NCBI GenBank assembly: GCA_019745075.1
Contig: JAIETR010000025.1
Coordinates: forward strand, 1-47,036
Reading direction: 5' to 3'
Source of the DNA: Qipengyuania sp.
GTDB lineage: Bacteria; Pseudomonadota; Alphaproteobacteria; Sphingomonadales; Sphingomonadaceae
Length of the DNA stretch: 47,036 bases
Part shown: one piece after another, positions 34,626 to 43,434 of the stretch
How positions within the stretch are numbered: the stretch's first letter is position 1
Layout: each line of letters starts with the position of its first letter
The notes under the pieces: model-generated
Seen by the model: the letters and a program-made list of their open reading frames with translations, nothing else
What the model was told of the DNA's origin: nothing
Databases searched by the model: none
Position numbers and translations under genes: made by a program

Positions 34626-35756
34626 TCAGCCGCCGAAGATCGGCAGGCTGGCGAGGTCGTTGAATGTGACGAACAGCATCAGCATGAGCACGAGCGCCAT
34701 CCCGGTGCGATACGCCAGTTCCAGACCGCGCGGACCGACCGGCTTCCGGCGGACCGCTTCGGCCGCGTAGAACGCCAGGTGCCCGCCGTCGAGGCCGGGA
34801 ATTGGCAAGAGGTTGATGAATGCCAAGTTAAGCGAGATCAGGGCGACGAAATTGATGAAGGCGAGCGGGCCCAGGCTGAGCTGCTCGCCCGAGAACTTGG
34901 CGATCTTGACCGGCCCGCCGAGCTCCTTGACGGAGCGCTCGCCCGACAGGATCTGGCCGATCCCGGTGAACATCATGCGCATGATATCGACGCTGTAGGC
35001 GCCGGCGAGGGCCAGGCTTTCGAGCGGACCCTGCCGCTCGAAAGCAAAGGATGCGCCTGCCGGCCGCACGCCGATCAGCCCGATGCGCGAGACATTTCCG
35101 AAGCGATCTTCCCGCTCGACGCCGGCCGCGGTCACCGGCAGAGTGGCCCGCGCGCCGTCGCGCTCGACCGTCACCGCCAGCCGCTTGCCCGGATAGAGCA
35201 TCACCGCTTCCTGCAAATCGCGGAAATCGTTCAGGGCGCGCCCATCGATCGCCACGATCCGGTCGCCGACCGCGATCCCGGCGCGCTCGGCGGGAGAGGA
35301 TTGGGAGAAGGCGGCCACGGTCAGCTGCCGCTCGGGGGCGACGGCGACCGGCTTGCCCACCGCCATGAAAAACCCGGCGAAGATCGCCAGCGTGACCAGC
35401 AGATTGGTCGCCGGGCCCGCCGCCACGATCGGCGCGCGTTGCCACAGCGGGGCGTTCTGGAAGCTGCCGTCGCGCGCACCGCTCGCCTCGGTGCCCCGTT
35501 CGGGCACGCTGGCGGGGTTCATATCGCCCTTGAACTGGACATAGCCGCCCAGCGGCAGCGCCGAGAGCTTCCAGCGCGTGCCGCGGCGGTCGGTGAAGCC
35601 CGCCAGCTCCTTGCCGAAGCCGACCGAGAACGCCTCCGCCTCGACCCCGAACCAGCGCGCCACCAGATAGTGGCCGAGCTCGTGCAGCGTCACCAGCGGC
35701 CCCAGCAGCAGCGGGAAACCGACGATATACATCCAGAAGGGAATCGATACGTCCAA
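34626..35756 (-). CDS. rseP: Site-2 intramembrane protease RseP
   Basis: RseP cleaves membrane-bound anti-sigma factors and signal peptides inside the membrane. The 376-aa protein has the zinc motif HELGH (25-29) in the first helix, one periplasmic PDZ domain (about 120-200, with ERAGIAVGDRIVAIDG), and the second metal motif LDG (322-324 in IPGLDGGHL). It starts at a TTG at 35754-35756 with GGAG about 10 bases upstream; an in-frame ATG eight codons in is the alternative. It is followed by bamA after 175 bases that hold no other gene. Confidence 0.93.
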   Translation of the reverse strand: MDVSIPFWMYIVGFPLLLGPLVTLHELGHYLVARWFGVEAEAFSVGFGKELAGFTDRRGTRWKLSALPLGGYVQFKGDMNPASVPERGTEASGARDGSFQNAPLWQRAPIVAAGPATNLLVTLAIFAGFFMAVGKPVAVAPERQLTVAAFSQSSPAERAGIAVGDRIVAIDGRALNDFRDLQEAVMLYPGKRLAVTVERDGARATLPVTAAGVEREDRFGNVSRIGLIGVRPAGASFAFERQGPLESLALAGAYSVDIMRMMFTGIGQILSGERSVKELGGPVKIAKFSGEQLSLGPLAFINFVALISLNLAFINLLPIPGLDGGHLAFYAAEAVRRKPVGPRGLELAYRTGMALVLMLMLFVTFNDLASLPIFGG

Positions 35757-35805
35757 CTCAGCGCGTCTCCAGTAATCGTCTCATCACCATACCACTCCAA
35801 CCCTC

Positions 35806-35900
35806 GTCGGCCCGGGCTTGACCCGGGCCAAGGCTTTTCTTCCAAGCGTCGCGCTCGAAAGGAAAGCGGGACCCCGGATCAAGTCCGGGGTGACGGCACG
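35806..35900. repeat. REP-type palindrome, family D (dxr-rseP gap)
   Basis: cccgggcttgacccggg (35811-35827) and ccccggatcaagtccgggg (35872-35890) are two hairpins about 45 bases apart. It occupies the dxr-rseP gap. No second copy was noticed in the window. Confidence 0.85.
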
Positions 35901-35934
35901 AGGGTGTGTTCCAATGCCTCGGACCAAAAACCTC

Positions 35935-37089
35935 TCAAACCACCGCCAGCGTCTCGCGCGCCCGCGCCCGGGCAACGGCATCCACCGCGAGCACCTCGTC
36001 GAGGGAACGCGGGGCGGGCGGCTGGTTTCCGGTGGCGAGGACGCGCTCCACCATTACCGCGATCTCGCTGAACGCAATCTTACCGGCGAGGAAGGCGGCG
36101 ACCGCGACCTCGTTGGCGGCGTTGAGCACCGCCGGGGCCGAGCCGCCCGCCTGCGCCGCCTCGCGGGCGATGCGGGTGGCGGGGAAGCGTGTTTCGTCGG
36201 GGGGCTCGAAGGATAGACTGCCGATCGATGCGAGGTCGAGCGTAGCCATCGGCGTGCCCATCCGCCGCGGCCAGGCGAGGCAGCTGGCGATCGGCACGCG
36301 CATGTCGGCGGGGCCGAGCTGCGCCAGTGTCGAGCCGTCGCAATATTCGACCAGCGAATGCACCACGCTCTGCGGATGGATCAGGATGCGCAGGGAATCG
36401 AGGCCGACGGGGAACAAATGATGCGCCTCGATCAGCTCCAGCCCCTTGTTGAACATGGTCGCCGAATCGACGCTGATCTTGGCGCCCATGTCCCAGTTGG
36501 GATGCGCCACCGCCTGCGCCGGGGTGGCGGCGGCGATCCGCTCCGCGCTCCAGGTCCGGAACGGCCCGCCGCTGGCGGTGAGCGTGATGGTGCGGACTTC
36601 GGCGAGGTCGTGGCCCTGGAGGCACTGGAAGATCGCGTTGTGCTCGCTGTCCACGGGAAGCAGCGTGGCGCCGTGTTTCGCGACCGCGGCGGTCATTACT
36701 TCGCCGGCGGAGACGAGCGCCTCCTTGTTGGCGAGCGCGATGGTCCCGCCCTGCTCGATCGCCGCCATGACCGGCGCCAGCCCCGCGCAGCCGACGATGG
36801 CGGCGAGGGTGAGGTCGACCGGGCGCGATGCGGCCTCGACCAGCGCCCGCGCGCCGGCCGCCGCCTCGATCCCGCTGCCCGCCAGCGCCTCGCGGAGCGC
36901 GGGCAGGCAGCTCTCGTCCCCCACGACCGCGATCTGGGCCCCGAACTCGCGCGCCAGCGCCGCCAGCTCCTCGGCCCGGCAATTCGCGGTCAGCGCCTCG
37001 ACCCGCCACTCTGCGCGGTTGCGGCGGATCAGGTCGAGCGTGGAGGCCCCCACCGATCCGGTCGCGCCGAGGATGGCGATCGTGCGCAT
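35935..37089 (-). CDS. dxr: 1-deoxy-D-xylulose 5-phosphate reductoisomerase
   Basis: Dxr makes 2-C-methylerythritol 4-phosphate in the MEP isoprenoid pathway. The 384-aa protein has the NADPH loop GATGSVGAST (8-17), LANKEALVSAG, the metal/substrate block PVDSEHNAIFQCL, and TASGGPFR. Length is normal. Its ATG shares a base with the cdsA stop (TGATG). Confidence 0.97.
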   Translation of the reverse strand: MRTIAILGATGSVGASTLDLIRRNRAEWRVEALTANCRAEELAALAREFGAQIAVVGDESCLPALREALAGSGIEAAAGARALVEAASRPVDLTLAAIVGCAGLAPVMAAIEQGGTIALANKEALVSAGEVMTAAVAKHGATLLPVDSEHNAIFQCLQGHDLAEVRTITLTASGGPFRTWSAERIAAATPAQAVAHPNWDMGAKISVDSATMFNKGLELIEAHHLFPVGLDSLRILIHPQSVVHSLVEYCDGSTLAQLGPADMRVPIASCLAWPRRMGTPMATLDLASIGSLSFEPPDETRFPATRIAREAAQAGGSAPAVLNAANEVAVAAFLAGKIAFSEIAVMVERVLATGNQPPAPRSLDEVLAVDAVARARARETLAVV

Positions 37090-37811
37090 CAGCTATAGGC
37101 CGCGAGCAGGCCGACGATCAGCGCCACCGGCAGCAGCCCGTCCACCCGGTCGAACACGCCGCCGTGGCCGGGGAGGAGGTTTGAGCTGTCCTTCACGCCC
37201 GCGCGGCGCTTGAGCCAGCTTTCGAAGAAGTCGCCGGCTTGGGCGGCGATGGCGAGGACCGCGCCGGCGAGCGCCCAGCCGAGAGCTTCACCGCCGGCCA
37301 TCGCAAAGGTGTCGGCCAGTCGCGCTTCGCCGCCGGCGTTGTGCGCCACCGCCATGTAACCCGTCAGCCAGGCAGCGCTGCCCGCCATGCCGCCGGCGAG
37401 CCCGGCCCAGGTTTTCGAGGGGCTGATCCGCGGAGCGATCCTGGGCCCGCCGATGGCCCGCCCGGCGAAATAGGCGCAGGTGTCGGTGAAGATCGCCACG
37501 CCCAGCACCGCCAGGAAATGGTAGAGGTCGAGACCCGCCAGCCCGAAAGCCGCGAGGCCGATATAGGCCGCCCCCGCCAGGATCGCCGCCAGCCGGAAGG
37601 CCACGTTCGGCGTCGCCCGCACCACCAGCAGGATGAACTCGACGAAGCAGGCCAGCGCCACCAGCGCGATGAAGGTCCGGAGCACCGCCCCGCCCTGCCA
37701 CAGCGCGGCCCCCGCGACCGCCAGCATGATCGCCGCCGCCGCCGCTCGCCTGGGCAGGTCCGAAGTCGCGACCGAAACCGGGACCGGTTCGGAAGGATTA
37801 CCGCCCGCCAT
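37089..37811 (-). CDS. cdsA: Phosphatidate cytidylyltransferase
   Basis: CdsA makes CDP-diacylglycerol, the precursor for pgsA and pssA in the same window. The 240-aa polytopic protein ends with the full family signature: SWLKRRAGVKDSS then LLPGHGGVFDRVD (about 194-222). Six or more hydrophobic helices precede it. It overlaps the uppS end by 14 bases. Confidence 0.95.
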   Translation of the reverse strand: MAGGNPSEPVPVSVATSDLPRRAAAAAIMLAVAGAALWQGGAVLRTFIALVALACFVEFILLVVRATPNVAFRLAAILAGAAYIGLAAFGLAGLDLYHFLAVLGVAIFTDTCAYFAGRAIGGPRIAPRISPSKTWAGLAGGMAGSAAWLTGYMAVAHNAGGEARLADTFAMAGGEALGWALAGAVLAIAAQAGDFFESWLKRRAGVKDSSNLLPGHGGVFDRVDGLLPVALIVGLLAAYS

Positions 37812-38484
37812 AGCGCCGCTCGCGGTTGGCGAAATTGTCGAGCGCCTCGGCGAGATGCTCGGGGGTGAAGTCGGGCCACAGCACGTCGAGAAACAGCATC
37901 TCCGCGTAGGCCGCCTGCCACAAGAGGAAATTGGAGAGCCGGATTTCGCCGCTGGTTCTGATCAGCAGATCGAGCGGCGGCAGTTCGTGAGTGAACAGGT
38001 GCTGTTCAAGTGCTTCATTGCTTATTTCGCCAGCGGCCGCCGCGAGCCGGGCCGCGCGGATAATTTCCTGTTGCGATCCGTAGTTGAGCGCCACCGCGAC
38101 GGTGCGCGTGCCGCCCGCCGTGCGCGTCAGCGCGTCCTCGAGAAGATCTACGATATCGCTTGCAAGCGCTTGATAATCGCCGATGATCTTCAGCCGCACA
38201 CCGTTCGCAACGAACTCCTCGAGATCGGAAACGATGAACTTGCGCAGCATGTTCATGAGGTCCGAAACTTCGTCCTCGGGCCGCTTCCAGTTCTCGGAGG
38301 AGAACGCGTAAAGAGTTAGGCACTCCAAGTCGCTGTTTTTCAACGACCTGACAAGCTTGCGCACCGCCTCCACGCCCCGCTGGTGGCCGACCACTCGCGG
38401 CAGGCGGCGCCGCTTCGCCCAGCGCCCGTTGCCGTCCATGATGATGGCGACATGGCGGGCGCGGTTTTTCTCGTTGGAAGACAC
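37798..38484 (-). CDS. uppS: Undecaprenyl diphosphate synthase (isoprenyl transferase)
   Basis: UppS extends farnesyl diphosphate to the C55 carrier for peptidoglycan. The active-site block IIMDGNGRWAKRR carries the catalytic Asp (residue 17), and YAFSSENWKRP, the late DLLIRTSGEIRLSNFLLWQ and the LWPDF blocks are all present. I start it at the GTG at 38482-38484 (228 aa). The frame stays open to a GTG at 38520, but those 12 codons lie in a family B palindrome. No clear ribosome site is seen for either start. Confidence 0.93.
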   Translation of the reverse strand: MSSNEKNRARHVAIIMDGNGRWAKRRRLPRVVGHQRGVEAVRKLVRSLKNSDLECLTLYAFSSENWKRPEDEVSDLMNMLRKFIVSDLEEFVANGVRLKIIGDYQALASDIVDLLEDALTRTAGGTRTVAVALNYGSQQEIIRAARLAAAAGEISNEALEQHLFTHELPPLDLLIRTSGEIRLSNFLLWQAAYAEMLFLDVLWPDFTPEHLAEALDNFANRERRYGGR

Positions 38485-38491
38485 GATCAAA

Positions 38492-38562
38492 CCCGTTCGT
38501 GTCGAGCGAAGTCGAGACACCCAGCGCCAACGCCTCTCGACTTCGCTCGAGGCGAACGGAGG
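38492..38562. repeat. REP-type palindrome, family B copy 3 (frr-uppS gap)
   Basis: cgttcgtgtcgagcgaagtc and cgacttcgctcgaggcgaac form an outer pair around about 25 bases. It lies 8 bases upstream of the chosen uppS start and 17 bases after the frr stop. Confidence 0.88.
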
Positions 38563-38578
38563 TTAGGCCAGGACCGGC

Positions 38579-39136
38579 TCACTGGGTCAGGATTTCCTTC
38601 TCCTTGGCCGCCGCCGCCTCGTCGGCCAGGGCGACGAACCTGTCGGTCAGCTTCTGGACCTCGTCCTCGCCGCGCTTGCGCTCGTCCTCGCCGATGTCCT
38701 TCTTCTTCTCGTCGTCCTTGAGCGCCTCCATCCCGTCGCGGCGGACGTTGCGGATCGCGATTTTGGCGTTCTCGCAATAGTTTCCGGCGAGTTTCGCGAG
38801 TTCCTTGCGACGTTCGGCGGTCAGATCGGGCAGCGGCAGGCGCAGCGTCTGCCCGTCGATCATCGGGTTGAGGCCCAGGTTGGCCTTGGCGATACCCTTC
38901 TCGACCGGCGTGATGTTGGCCTTGTCCCAGACCTGCACGCTCAGCATCCGCGGTTCGGGCGCGGAGACCGTAGCCACCTGATTCAATGGCATCATCGCGC
39001 CATAGACCTCGACCACCACGGGATCGAGCAGGCTGGTGTTGGCGCGCCCGGTCCTGAGGCCACCCAGGTCGCCCTTGAGGCTCTCCACCGCGCCCGCCAT
39101 GCGGCGTTCGATATCGGCTTTGTCGTATTTGGCCAT
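38579..39136 (-). CDS. frr: Ribosome recycling factor
   Basis: RRF splits post-termination ribosomes with EF-G. The 185-aa protein has the two-domain tRNA-like layout: helical ends (MAKYDKADIERRM and the C-terminal helix) around the domain with GLRTGRANTSLLDPV and PEPRMLSVQVWDK. Length is exact for the family. Confidence 0.97.
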   Translation of the reverse strand: MAKYDKADIERRMAGAVESLKGDLGGLRTGRANTSLLDPVVVEVYGAMMPLNQVATVSAPEPRMLSVQVWDKANITPVEKGIAKANLGLNPMIDGQTLRLPLPDLTAERRKELAKLAGNYCENAKIAIRNVRRDGMEALKDDEKKKDIGEDERKRGEDEVQKLTDRFVALADEAAAAKEKEILTQ

Positions 39137-39169
39137 GTCTTCTCTCCGCCTCTAGCCCCCCTTCCAACC

Positions 39170-39244
39170 GTCCGCTCGTGCTGAGCCTGTCGAAGCACGC
39201 TGGCGTGGCGCTGGCATCCTTCGACAAGCTCAGGATGAGCGGGG
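39170..39244. repeat. REP-type palindrome, family A copy 3 (pyrH-frr gap)
   Basis: gctgagcctgtcgaagcac and tgccatccttcgacaagctcag-type arms (ctgagcctgtcgaag against cttcgacaagctcag) surround about 27 bases between pyrH and frr. Confidence 0.88.
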
Positions 39245-39257
39245 CAAGTGAAAATCG

Positions 39258-39986
39258 CTATGCAGCCTTGTCCGCCTGTACGATGGTCTGCACGCCTTGG
39301 CCGGCCAGCACCCGCGCCAGATTGCCCTTCTCGCGGATCGAGAACACCACGATGGGAATGCCGTTGTCGCGGCACAGCGCCACCGCGCTGGCGTCCATGA
39401 CCTTCAGATTGTCTGCCAGGACCCGGTCGTAACTCACGGTCTCGAAACGCTTTGCCCCGTTGTTTTTCTTGGGATCGCTGTCATAGACCCCATCGACGCT
39501 GGTGCCCTTGAGCAGCGCGTCGCACTTCATCTCCGCGGCGCGCAGCGCGGCGCCGCTGTCGGTGGTGAAATAGGGCGCGCCGACACCCGCGGCGAAGATC
39601 ACCACCCGGCCCTTCTCGAGATGGCGCTCGGCGCGGCGGCGGATGACCGGCTCGCACACCGTATCCATCTGGATCGCCGACTGGACGCGGGTCTGGACGC
39701 CAAGCTGCTCGAGCGCATTCTGCATCGCCAGCGCGTTCATCACCGTCGCCAGCATGCCCATGTAATCGGCCTGCGCGCGGTCCATGCCCTGCGCCGCGCC
39801 CGAGATGCCGCGGAAGATGTTGCCGCCGCCGATGACCAGGCAAATCTCGAGGCCCGTCTCCTTGGCGGCTTTCACCTCCTCGGCGAGCTCCATCACGAAG
39901 GCGGGGTCGATGCCGCCCTGCTGATCGCCCATCAGCACCTCGCCCGACAGCTTGAGTAGCACGCGTTTCATCGGAGGCAGGGCCAT
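39258..39986 (-). CDS. pyrH: Uridylate kinase
   Basis: PyrH phosphorylates UMP to UDP. The 242-aa amino-acid-kinase-fold protein has [10 protein letters not shown] (11-20), GGGNIFRG, the [14 protein letters not shown] helix and a [14 protein letters not shown] nucleotide loop. Start at the ATG 39984-39986; an ATG at 39971 (MKRVLLKL) would also give a functional protein. No strong ribosome site is visible for either. Confidence 0.97.
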   Translation of the reverse strand: MALPPMKRVLLKLSGEVLMGDQQGGIDPAFVMELAEEVKAAKETGLEICLVIGGGNIFRGISGAAQGMDRAQADYMGMLATVMNALAMQNALEQLGVQTRVQSAIQMDTVCEPVIRRRAERHLEKGRVVIFAAGVGAPYFTTDSGAALRAAEMKCDALLKGTSVDGVYDSDPKKNNGAKRFETVSYDRVLADNLKVMDASAVALCRDNGIPIVVFSIREKGNLARVLAGQGVQTIVQADKAA

Positions 39987-40052
39987 GAAGTCTCGCTAAG
40001 CAAAGGTTCGCGCGGCCCTATCGTCAAGCGCGCGGTGTGCCAAGGGCGCGCG

Positions 40053-40180
40053 CGCGTGTCTCGACGGGCGCCGTCGAGCCTGGCGGCCCGCCGGCTGCTC
40101 GACACGAACGGAGCTGGGAAAATCCTTCCCCAAAAAATCCGTTCGTATCGAGCGGAGGACGAAGTCCGTAGTCGAGATAA
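40053..40180. repeat. REP-type palindromes, family B, rearranged double copy (tsf-pyrH gap)
   Basis: Two half-elements stand back to back: 40054-40113 (tgtctcgacgg through ctcgacacgaacgg) and 40138-40180 (ccgttcgtatcgagcgga through gtcgagata). They are separated by an AT-rich linker (ggaaaatccttccccaaaaa). The layout is inverted relative to other family B copies. Confidence 0.75.
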
Positions 40181-40183
40181 GCG

Positions 40184-41125
40184 TCAGGCAGTCGGCTGGG
40201 GCACGCCCGAGGCGGCCGCGACTTCCGCCGCGAAGTCGCTGACTTCCTTCTCGATGCCCTCGCCGAGCTGGAAGCGGACATAGTCCTTGAGCACGATCGA
40301 GGTGCCCGCGTCCTTGCCCGCCTTGGCGACGACGTCCGCGATCGGCGTCTTGTTGTCCATCACGAACAGCTGGCTGAGCAGCGCGTTCTCCTTGGCGAAC
40401 TTGCCGACCGCGCCCTCGACCATCTTGGCCTGGACCTCGGCGGGCTTGCCGCTTTCGGCCGCCTTCTCGCGGGCGATGGCGCGCTCGCGTTCGAGCATCT
40501 CGGCGTCGAGGTCGCCGACGTTGAGCGCCAGCGGGAAGGCCGCGGCGATGTGCATCGCGATCTGCTTGCCCAGCGCCTCGAGCTTGGCGGCGTCGGCCTC
40601 GCTCTCGAGCGCGACGAGCACGCCGATCTTGCCGAGGTTCGCGGCGGCGGCATTGTGCATGTAGGGCACGACGACGCCTTTCGAGACCTCGACCGCCTTG
40701 AGGCGGCGGATCTGCTGGTTCTCGCCGATGGTGGCGATCATGTCGGTGAGCTTGTCGCTCACGGTTCCGCCGCCCGGATAGGCGGCGGGTTTGAGCGCCT
40801 CGACGTCGGCGGCGGCGGTCTCGAGCGCGGTCTGGGTGACCTTGCGGACGAAGTCCTGGAAGCCGTCGTTCTTGGCGACGAAGTCGGTTTCCGAGTTCAC
40901 CTCGACGGCAACGCCCCTAGTGCCCGAGACGGCCAGGCCGACGAGGCCCTCGGCGGCGGTGCGGCTCGACTTCTTTTGCGCGGTGGCGAGGCCCTTGGCG
41001 CGCAGCGCGTCGACCGCGGCCTCGATGTCGCCATTGGTCTCGGTCAGCGCCTTCTTGGCATCCATCATGCCCGCGCCGGTCTTCTCGCGCAGGGCCTTGA
41101 TGTCGGCGGTGGTGAAATTCGCCAT
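40184..41125 (-). CDS. tsf: Elongation factor Ts
   Basis: EF-Ts recharges EF-Tu with GTP. The 313-aa protein has the N-terminal UBA-like module ([17 protein letters not shown]), the TDFVAKN signature ([13 protein letters not shown]), two dimerisation subdomains and a C-terminal module. An AAGGAA site fixes the ATG at 41123-41125. It lies between rpsB and pyrH as in most bacteria. Confidence 0.97.
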   Translation of the reverse strand: MANFTTADIKALREKTGAGMMDAKKALTETNGDIEAAVDALRAKGLATAQKKSSRTAAEGLVGLAVSGTRGVAVEVNSETDFVAKNDGFQDFVRKVTQTALETAAADVEALKPAAYPGGGTVSDKLTDMIATIGENQQIRRLKAVEVSKGVVVPYMHNAAAANLGKIGVLVALESEADAAKLEALGKQIAMHIAAAFPLALNVGDLDAEMLERERAIAREKAAESGKPAEVQAKMVEGAVGKFAKENALLSQLFVMDNKTPIADVVAKAGKDAGTSIVLKDYVRFQLGEGIEKEVSDFAAEVAAASGVPQPTA

Positions 41126-41183
41126 CGGAAATTCCTTAAGGTGTGCGGCCGATAGCCGCAGTCAAAGCATTGAAGCATGAACC

Positions 41184-41262
41184 TCCGCTCGCCCTGAGCC
41201 TGTCGAAGGGCGCTTGAGCGACCCTCGCGCATGCGTGCTTCGACAAGCTCAGCACGAGCGGA
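41184..41262. repeat. REP-type palindrome, family A copy 4 (rpsB-tsf gap)
   Basis: gccctgagcctgtcgaaggg and tgcttcgacaagctcagcac surround about 25 bases between rpsB and tsf. Confidence 0.88.
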
Positions 41263-41279
41263 TGTTGTGTTGAGGCCCG

Positions 41280-42056
41280 TCAGGCAGCGGCTTCGCTGCT
41301 CTCCTCGACTGCCGTCTCTTCGACCGGCGGCTGCTCCATCGCGCCGACGTCGCGGCCCGAATCCTGGATACCCTCGCCGCGGCCCGAACGCGCCGCCTGT
41401 GCAACGGCATCGCAATAGAGCTTCACCGCCCGTGCCGCATCGTCGTTGCCCGGGATCGGGAAGGCGATGCCGCTGGGATCGACATTGGTGTCGAGCACGG
41501 CGACCACGGGGATGCCGAGCACGCCGGCTTCCTTGATCGCGAGGTCCTCCTTGTTGGCGTCGATCACGAACATCACGTCGGGGATGCCGCCCATGTCGCG
41601 GATGCCGCCCAGGCTGGCTTCCAGCTTGTCGCGCTCGCGGGTGAGCTGGAGGACTTCCTTCTTGGTCAGGCCCGAAGTGTCGCCCGAAAGCTGTTCCTCG
41701 AGGCTCTTGAGGCGCTTGATCGAGCCCGAGATGGTCTTCCAGTTGGTGAGCATCCCACCCAGCCAGCGGTGGTTGACGAAGTGCTGGCCGGCCGCCCGGG
41801 CGGCCTGGGCGATCGGCTCCTGCGCCTGGCGCTTGGTGCCGACGAACAGCACCTTGCCGCCGGCGCGGGCGGTGTCGGCCACGAAGTCGAGCGCGCGCGC
41901 GAACAGCGGCACGGTCTGCGACAGGTCGATGATGTGGATGCCGTTGCGCGCCCCGAAGATGTAGGGCTTCATGCGCGGGTTCCAGCGGTGGGTCTGGTGG
42001 CCGAAATGGGCGCCGGCCTCGATCAATTGGTGCATGCTGACGGTAGGGGCCGCCAT
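41280..42056 (-). CDS. rpsB: 30S ribosomal protein S2
   Basis: S2 of the small subunit, 258 aa. The ATG at 42054-42056 ([15 protein letters not shown]) is chosen for its GGAAAGGA site. The conserved [25 protein letters not shown] start, [23 protein letters not shown] and PDVMFVID blocks are present. An acidic C-terminal tail ([13 protein letters not shown]) follows. It heads the cluster that runs to fabZ. Confidence 0.97.
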   Translation of the reverse strand: MAAPTVSMHQLIEAGAHFGHQTHRWNPRMKPYIFGARNGIHIIDLSQTVPLFARALDFVADTARAGGKVLFVGTKRQAQEPIAQAARAAGQHFVNHRWLGGMLTNWKTISGSIKRLKSLEEQLSGDTSGLTKKEVLQLTRERDKLEASLGGIRDMGGIPDVMFVIDANKEDLAIKEAGVLGIPVVAVLDTNVDPSGIAFPIPGNDDAARAVKLYCDAVAQAARSGRGEGIQDSGRDVGAMEQPPVEETAVEESSEAAA

Positions 42057-42160
42057 GGTGGTATTCCTTTCCGGTTTGACCTCTGGAAGGCAGGAACCCG
42101 TAAGCGGAGATCCCGCGGGGCACCGGCGTATGATCGCCTTCCATGTGGATTTGCCCGTCC
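42057..42160 (-). promoter_or_regulatory. Possible structured rpsB leader
   Basis: In the first 90 bases upstream of rpsB, GGAAGGC (complement of 42136-42142) can pair with GCCTTCC (complement of 42085-42091) around inner GC-rich helices. S2 autogenously controls rpsB-tsf in E. coli through its leader, so such a structure would be expected somewhere here. The pairing is modest and no known motif is recognised. Confidence 0.3.
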
Positions 42161-42274
42161 GGCTGCGAGCCCTGAAGGCGCGAATCCGGTGGACGGCGGG
42201 GCGCATAGCGGCACCGGCGCAGGAAATCCAGACTCGTTTTGCCGTGCGCACGATTCGCCTCGTGGCGATTCTGT

Positions 42275-42306
42275 TTGACTCGAGAGAACAAATCGTGAAC
42301 ACTATC
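42275..42306 (+). promoter_or_regulatory. Promoter-like sequence containing a LexA-type box
   Basis: A -35-like TTGACT lies at 42275-42280. It is followed at 42286-42300 by GAAC-N7-GAAC, which is GTTC-N7-GTTC on the other strand, the known alphaproteobacterial SOS box. A -10-like CACTAT overlaps its end at 42300-42305, with a rather long 19-base spacer. A box inside the promoter is the expected place for LexA repression. The first ORF downstream on this strand starts at 42402. The box has only 8 fixed bases, so one chance match in this window would be unsurprising. Confidence 0.45.
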
Positions 42307-42401
42307 TCTACCACCGGAACAACGGCGGTGATTTTCAGTTACCCGATCAACCGAACCGTTCCTGTTATGGCCCGCGGTTCCCGAAAACGAAAGATCGTTC
42401 G

Positions 42402-42638
42402 ATGACCTTGTTGCTGATCGCCCTCGTCGCGTTCGCTGCCGCGACCGGGATTGTCCTCGCCGATAGCGGCCTGCGGCTGTGGTCAGCGCTCGGCGGGATC
42501 GGAGGTCAGCAGGAAATGCTTCAGAGCAGCCTTCCGGCGCAGCGTTGCATATCCCCTGTCCTGGTGACGACGCGGGTCAGTTTTGCGCGCCCGGCGCCTA
42601 CAGACCGCCTGGCCGCAAGGCCGCGCGCTGCCGCTTGA
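42402..42638 (+). CDS. Small membrane protein, candidate SOS-regulated
   Basis: The 78-codon ORF begins with one strong hydrophobic helix (MTLLLIALVAFAAATGIVLA, about residues 2-20). An amphipathic stretch (DSGLRLWSALGG) and a Gln/Ser/Arg-rich tail follow. The ATG overlaps the stop of a 12-codon leader ORF beginning at 42367 (MARGSRKRKIVR), giving ATGA coupling. The last 41 bases overlap pssA antisense. The ribosome site is weak. In Caulobacter, LexA controls small inner-membrane division inhibitors (SidA); the general layout is alike, but I claim no homology. Without comparison the coding status is uncertain. Confidence 0.42.
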   Translation: MTLLLIALVAFAAATGIVLADSGLRLWSALGGIGGQQEMLQSSLPAQRCISPVLVTTRVSFARPAPTDRLAARPRAAA

Positions 42639-43434
42639 CCCGGGCATAGCGCGCGAAGCCGACCGGCAGCGTCGCCAGATAGCCCAGGCAGATCGCCACC
42701 AGCGTCCACCACGGCTCGAGCAGCAGCGCCGCGAACACCAGCCCGACCAGCAGGATCACCCATAGCCGCACCGTCCGCCGTGGTCGCATCGAGCCCCAGC
42801 TGAGCGTGGCGAGGTTCGAGATCATCAGCAGCGCGATCAGCGCCACCCAAGGTCCGACCAGCAGCGGCTCGCGCCACGCCTCCAATCCCGTCGCCTGCCA
42901 CAGATAGAACGGCAGGAAAGCCAGCCCTGCACCCACCGGCGCGGGAATCCCGGTCAGGAACCCGGCCGATTTGTGCGGCTGGACATCGACATCGATCTGC
43001 GCGTTGAACCGCGCCAGCCGCAGCGCGCAGGCGACCGCCAGCGCCAGCGCGGCGAACCAGCCGAGCCATACCTCGCTCAAGGTCCACAGATAGAGCACCA
43101 GCGCGGGGGCGGTGCCGAAGGACAACGAATCCGCCAGGCTGTCGAGTTCCGCCCCGAAGCGCGACTGCGAATTGAGCAGCCGCGCGATCCGCCCGTCGAT
43201 CCCGTCGAGCACACCCGCGAGGATGATCGCGCCGACCGCGAGTTGCCATTCGCCGCCCATTGCGAAACGGATGCCGGTGAGCCCCGAGCACATCGCCGCC
43301 GCGGTGATGGCATTGGGCAGGAGCGCCCTGAGACCGAGACCACGCTTGCTGACCGGCCCCGTGGGCGGCGGCGGCATCTCGTCCTCGGCAGCCTTGGGTC
43401 CAAGCCGCGCCTCATCGGCCGGCGGCGGGCTCAT
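42598..43434 (-). CDS. pssA: CDP-diacylglycerol-serine O-phosphatidyltransferase
   Basis: PssA makes phosphatidylserine from CDP-diacylglycerol and serine. The 278-aa protein has the CDP-alcohol phosphotransferase motif Asp80-Gly81, Ala84-Arg85, Gly94, Asp98 and Asp102 (DGRIARL to DSLADS), with about seven helices. The N-terminal [14 protein letters not shown] and length fit the membrane-bound type II serine enzyme. Its ATG overlaps the psd stop (ATGA), so substrate and next-step enzyme are co-expressed. Confidence 0.93.
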   Translation of the reverse strand: MSPPPADEARLGPKAAEDEMPPPPTGPVSKRGLGLRALLPNAITAAAMCSGLTGIRFAMGGEWQLAVGAIILAGVLDGIDGRIARLLNSQSRFGAELDSLADSLSFGTAPALVLYLWTLSEVWLGWFAALALAVACALRLARFNAQIDVDVQPHKSAGFLTGIPAPVGAGLAFLPFYLWQATGLEAWREPLLVGPWVALIALLMISNLATLSWGSMRPRRTVRLWVILLVGLVFAALLLEPWWTLVAICLGYLATLPVGFARYARVKRQRAALRPGGL

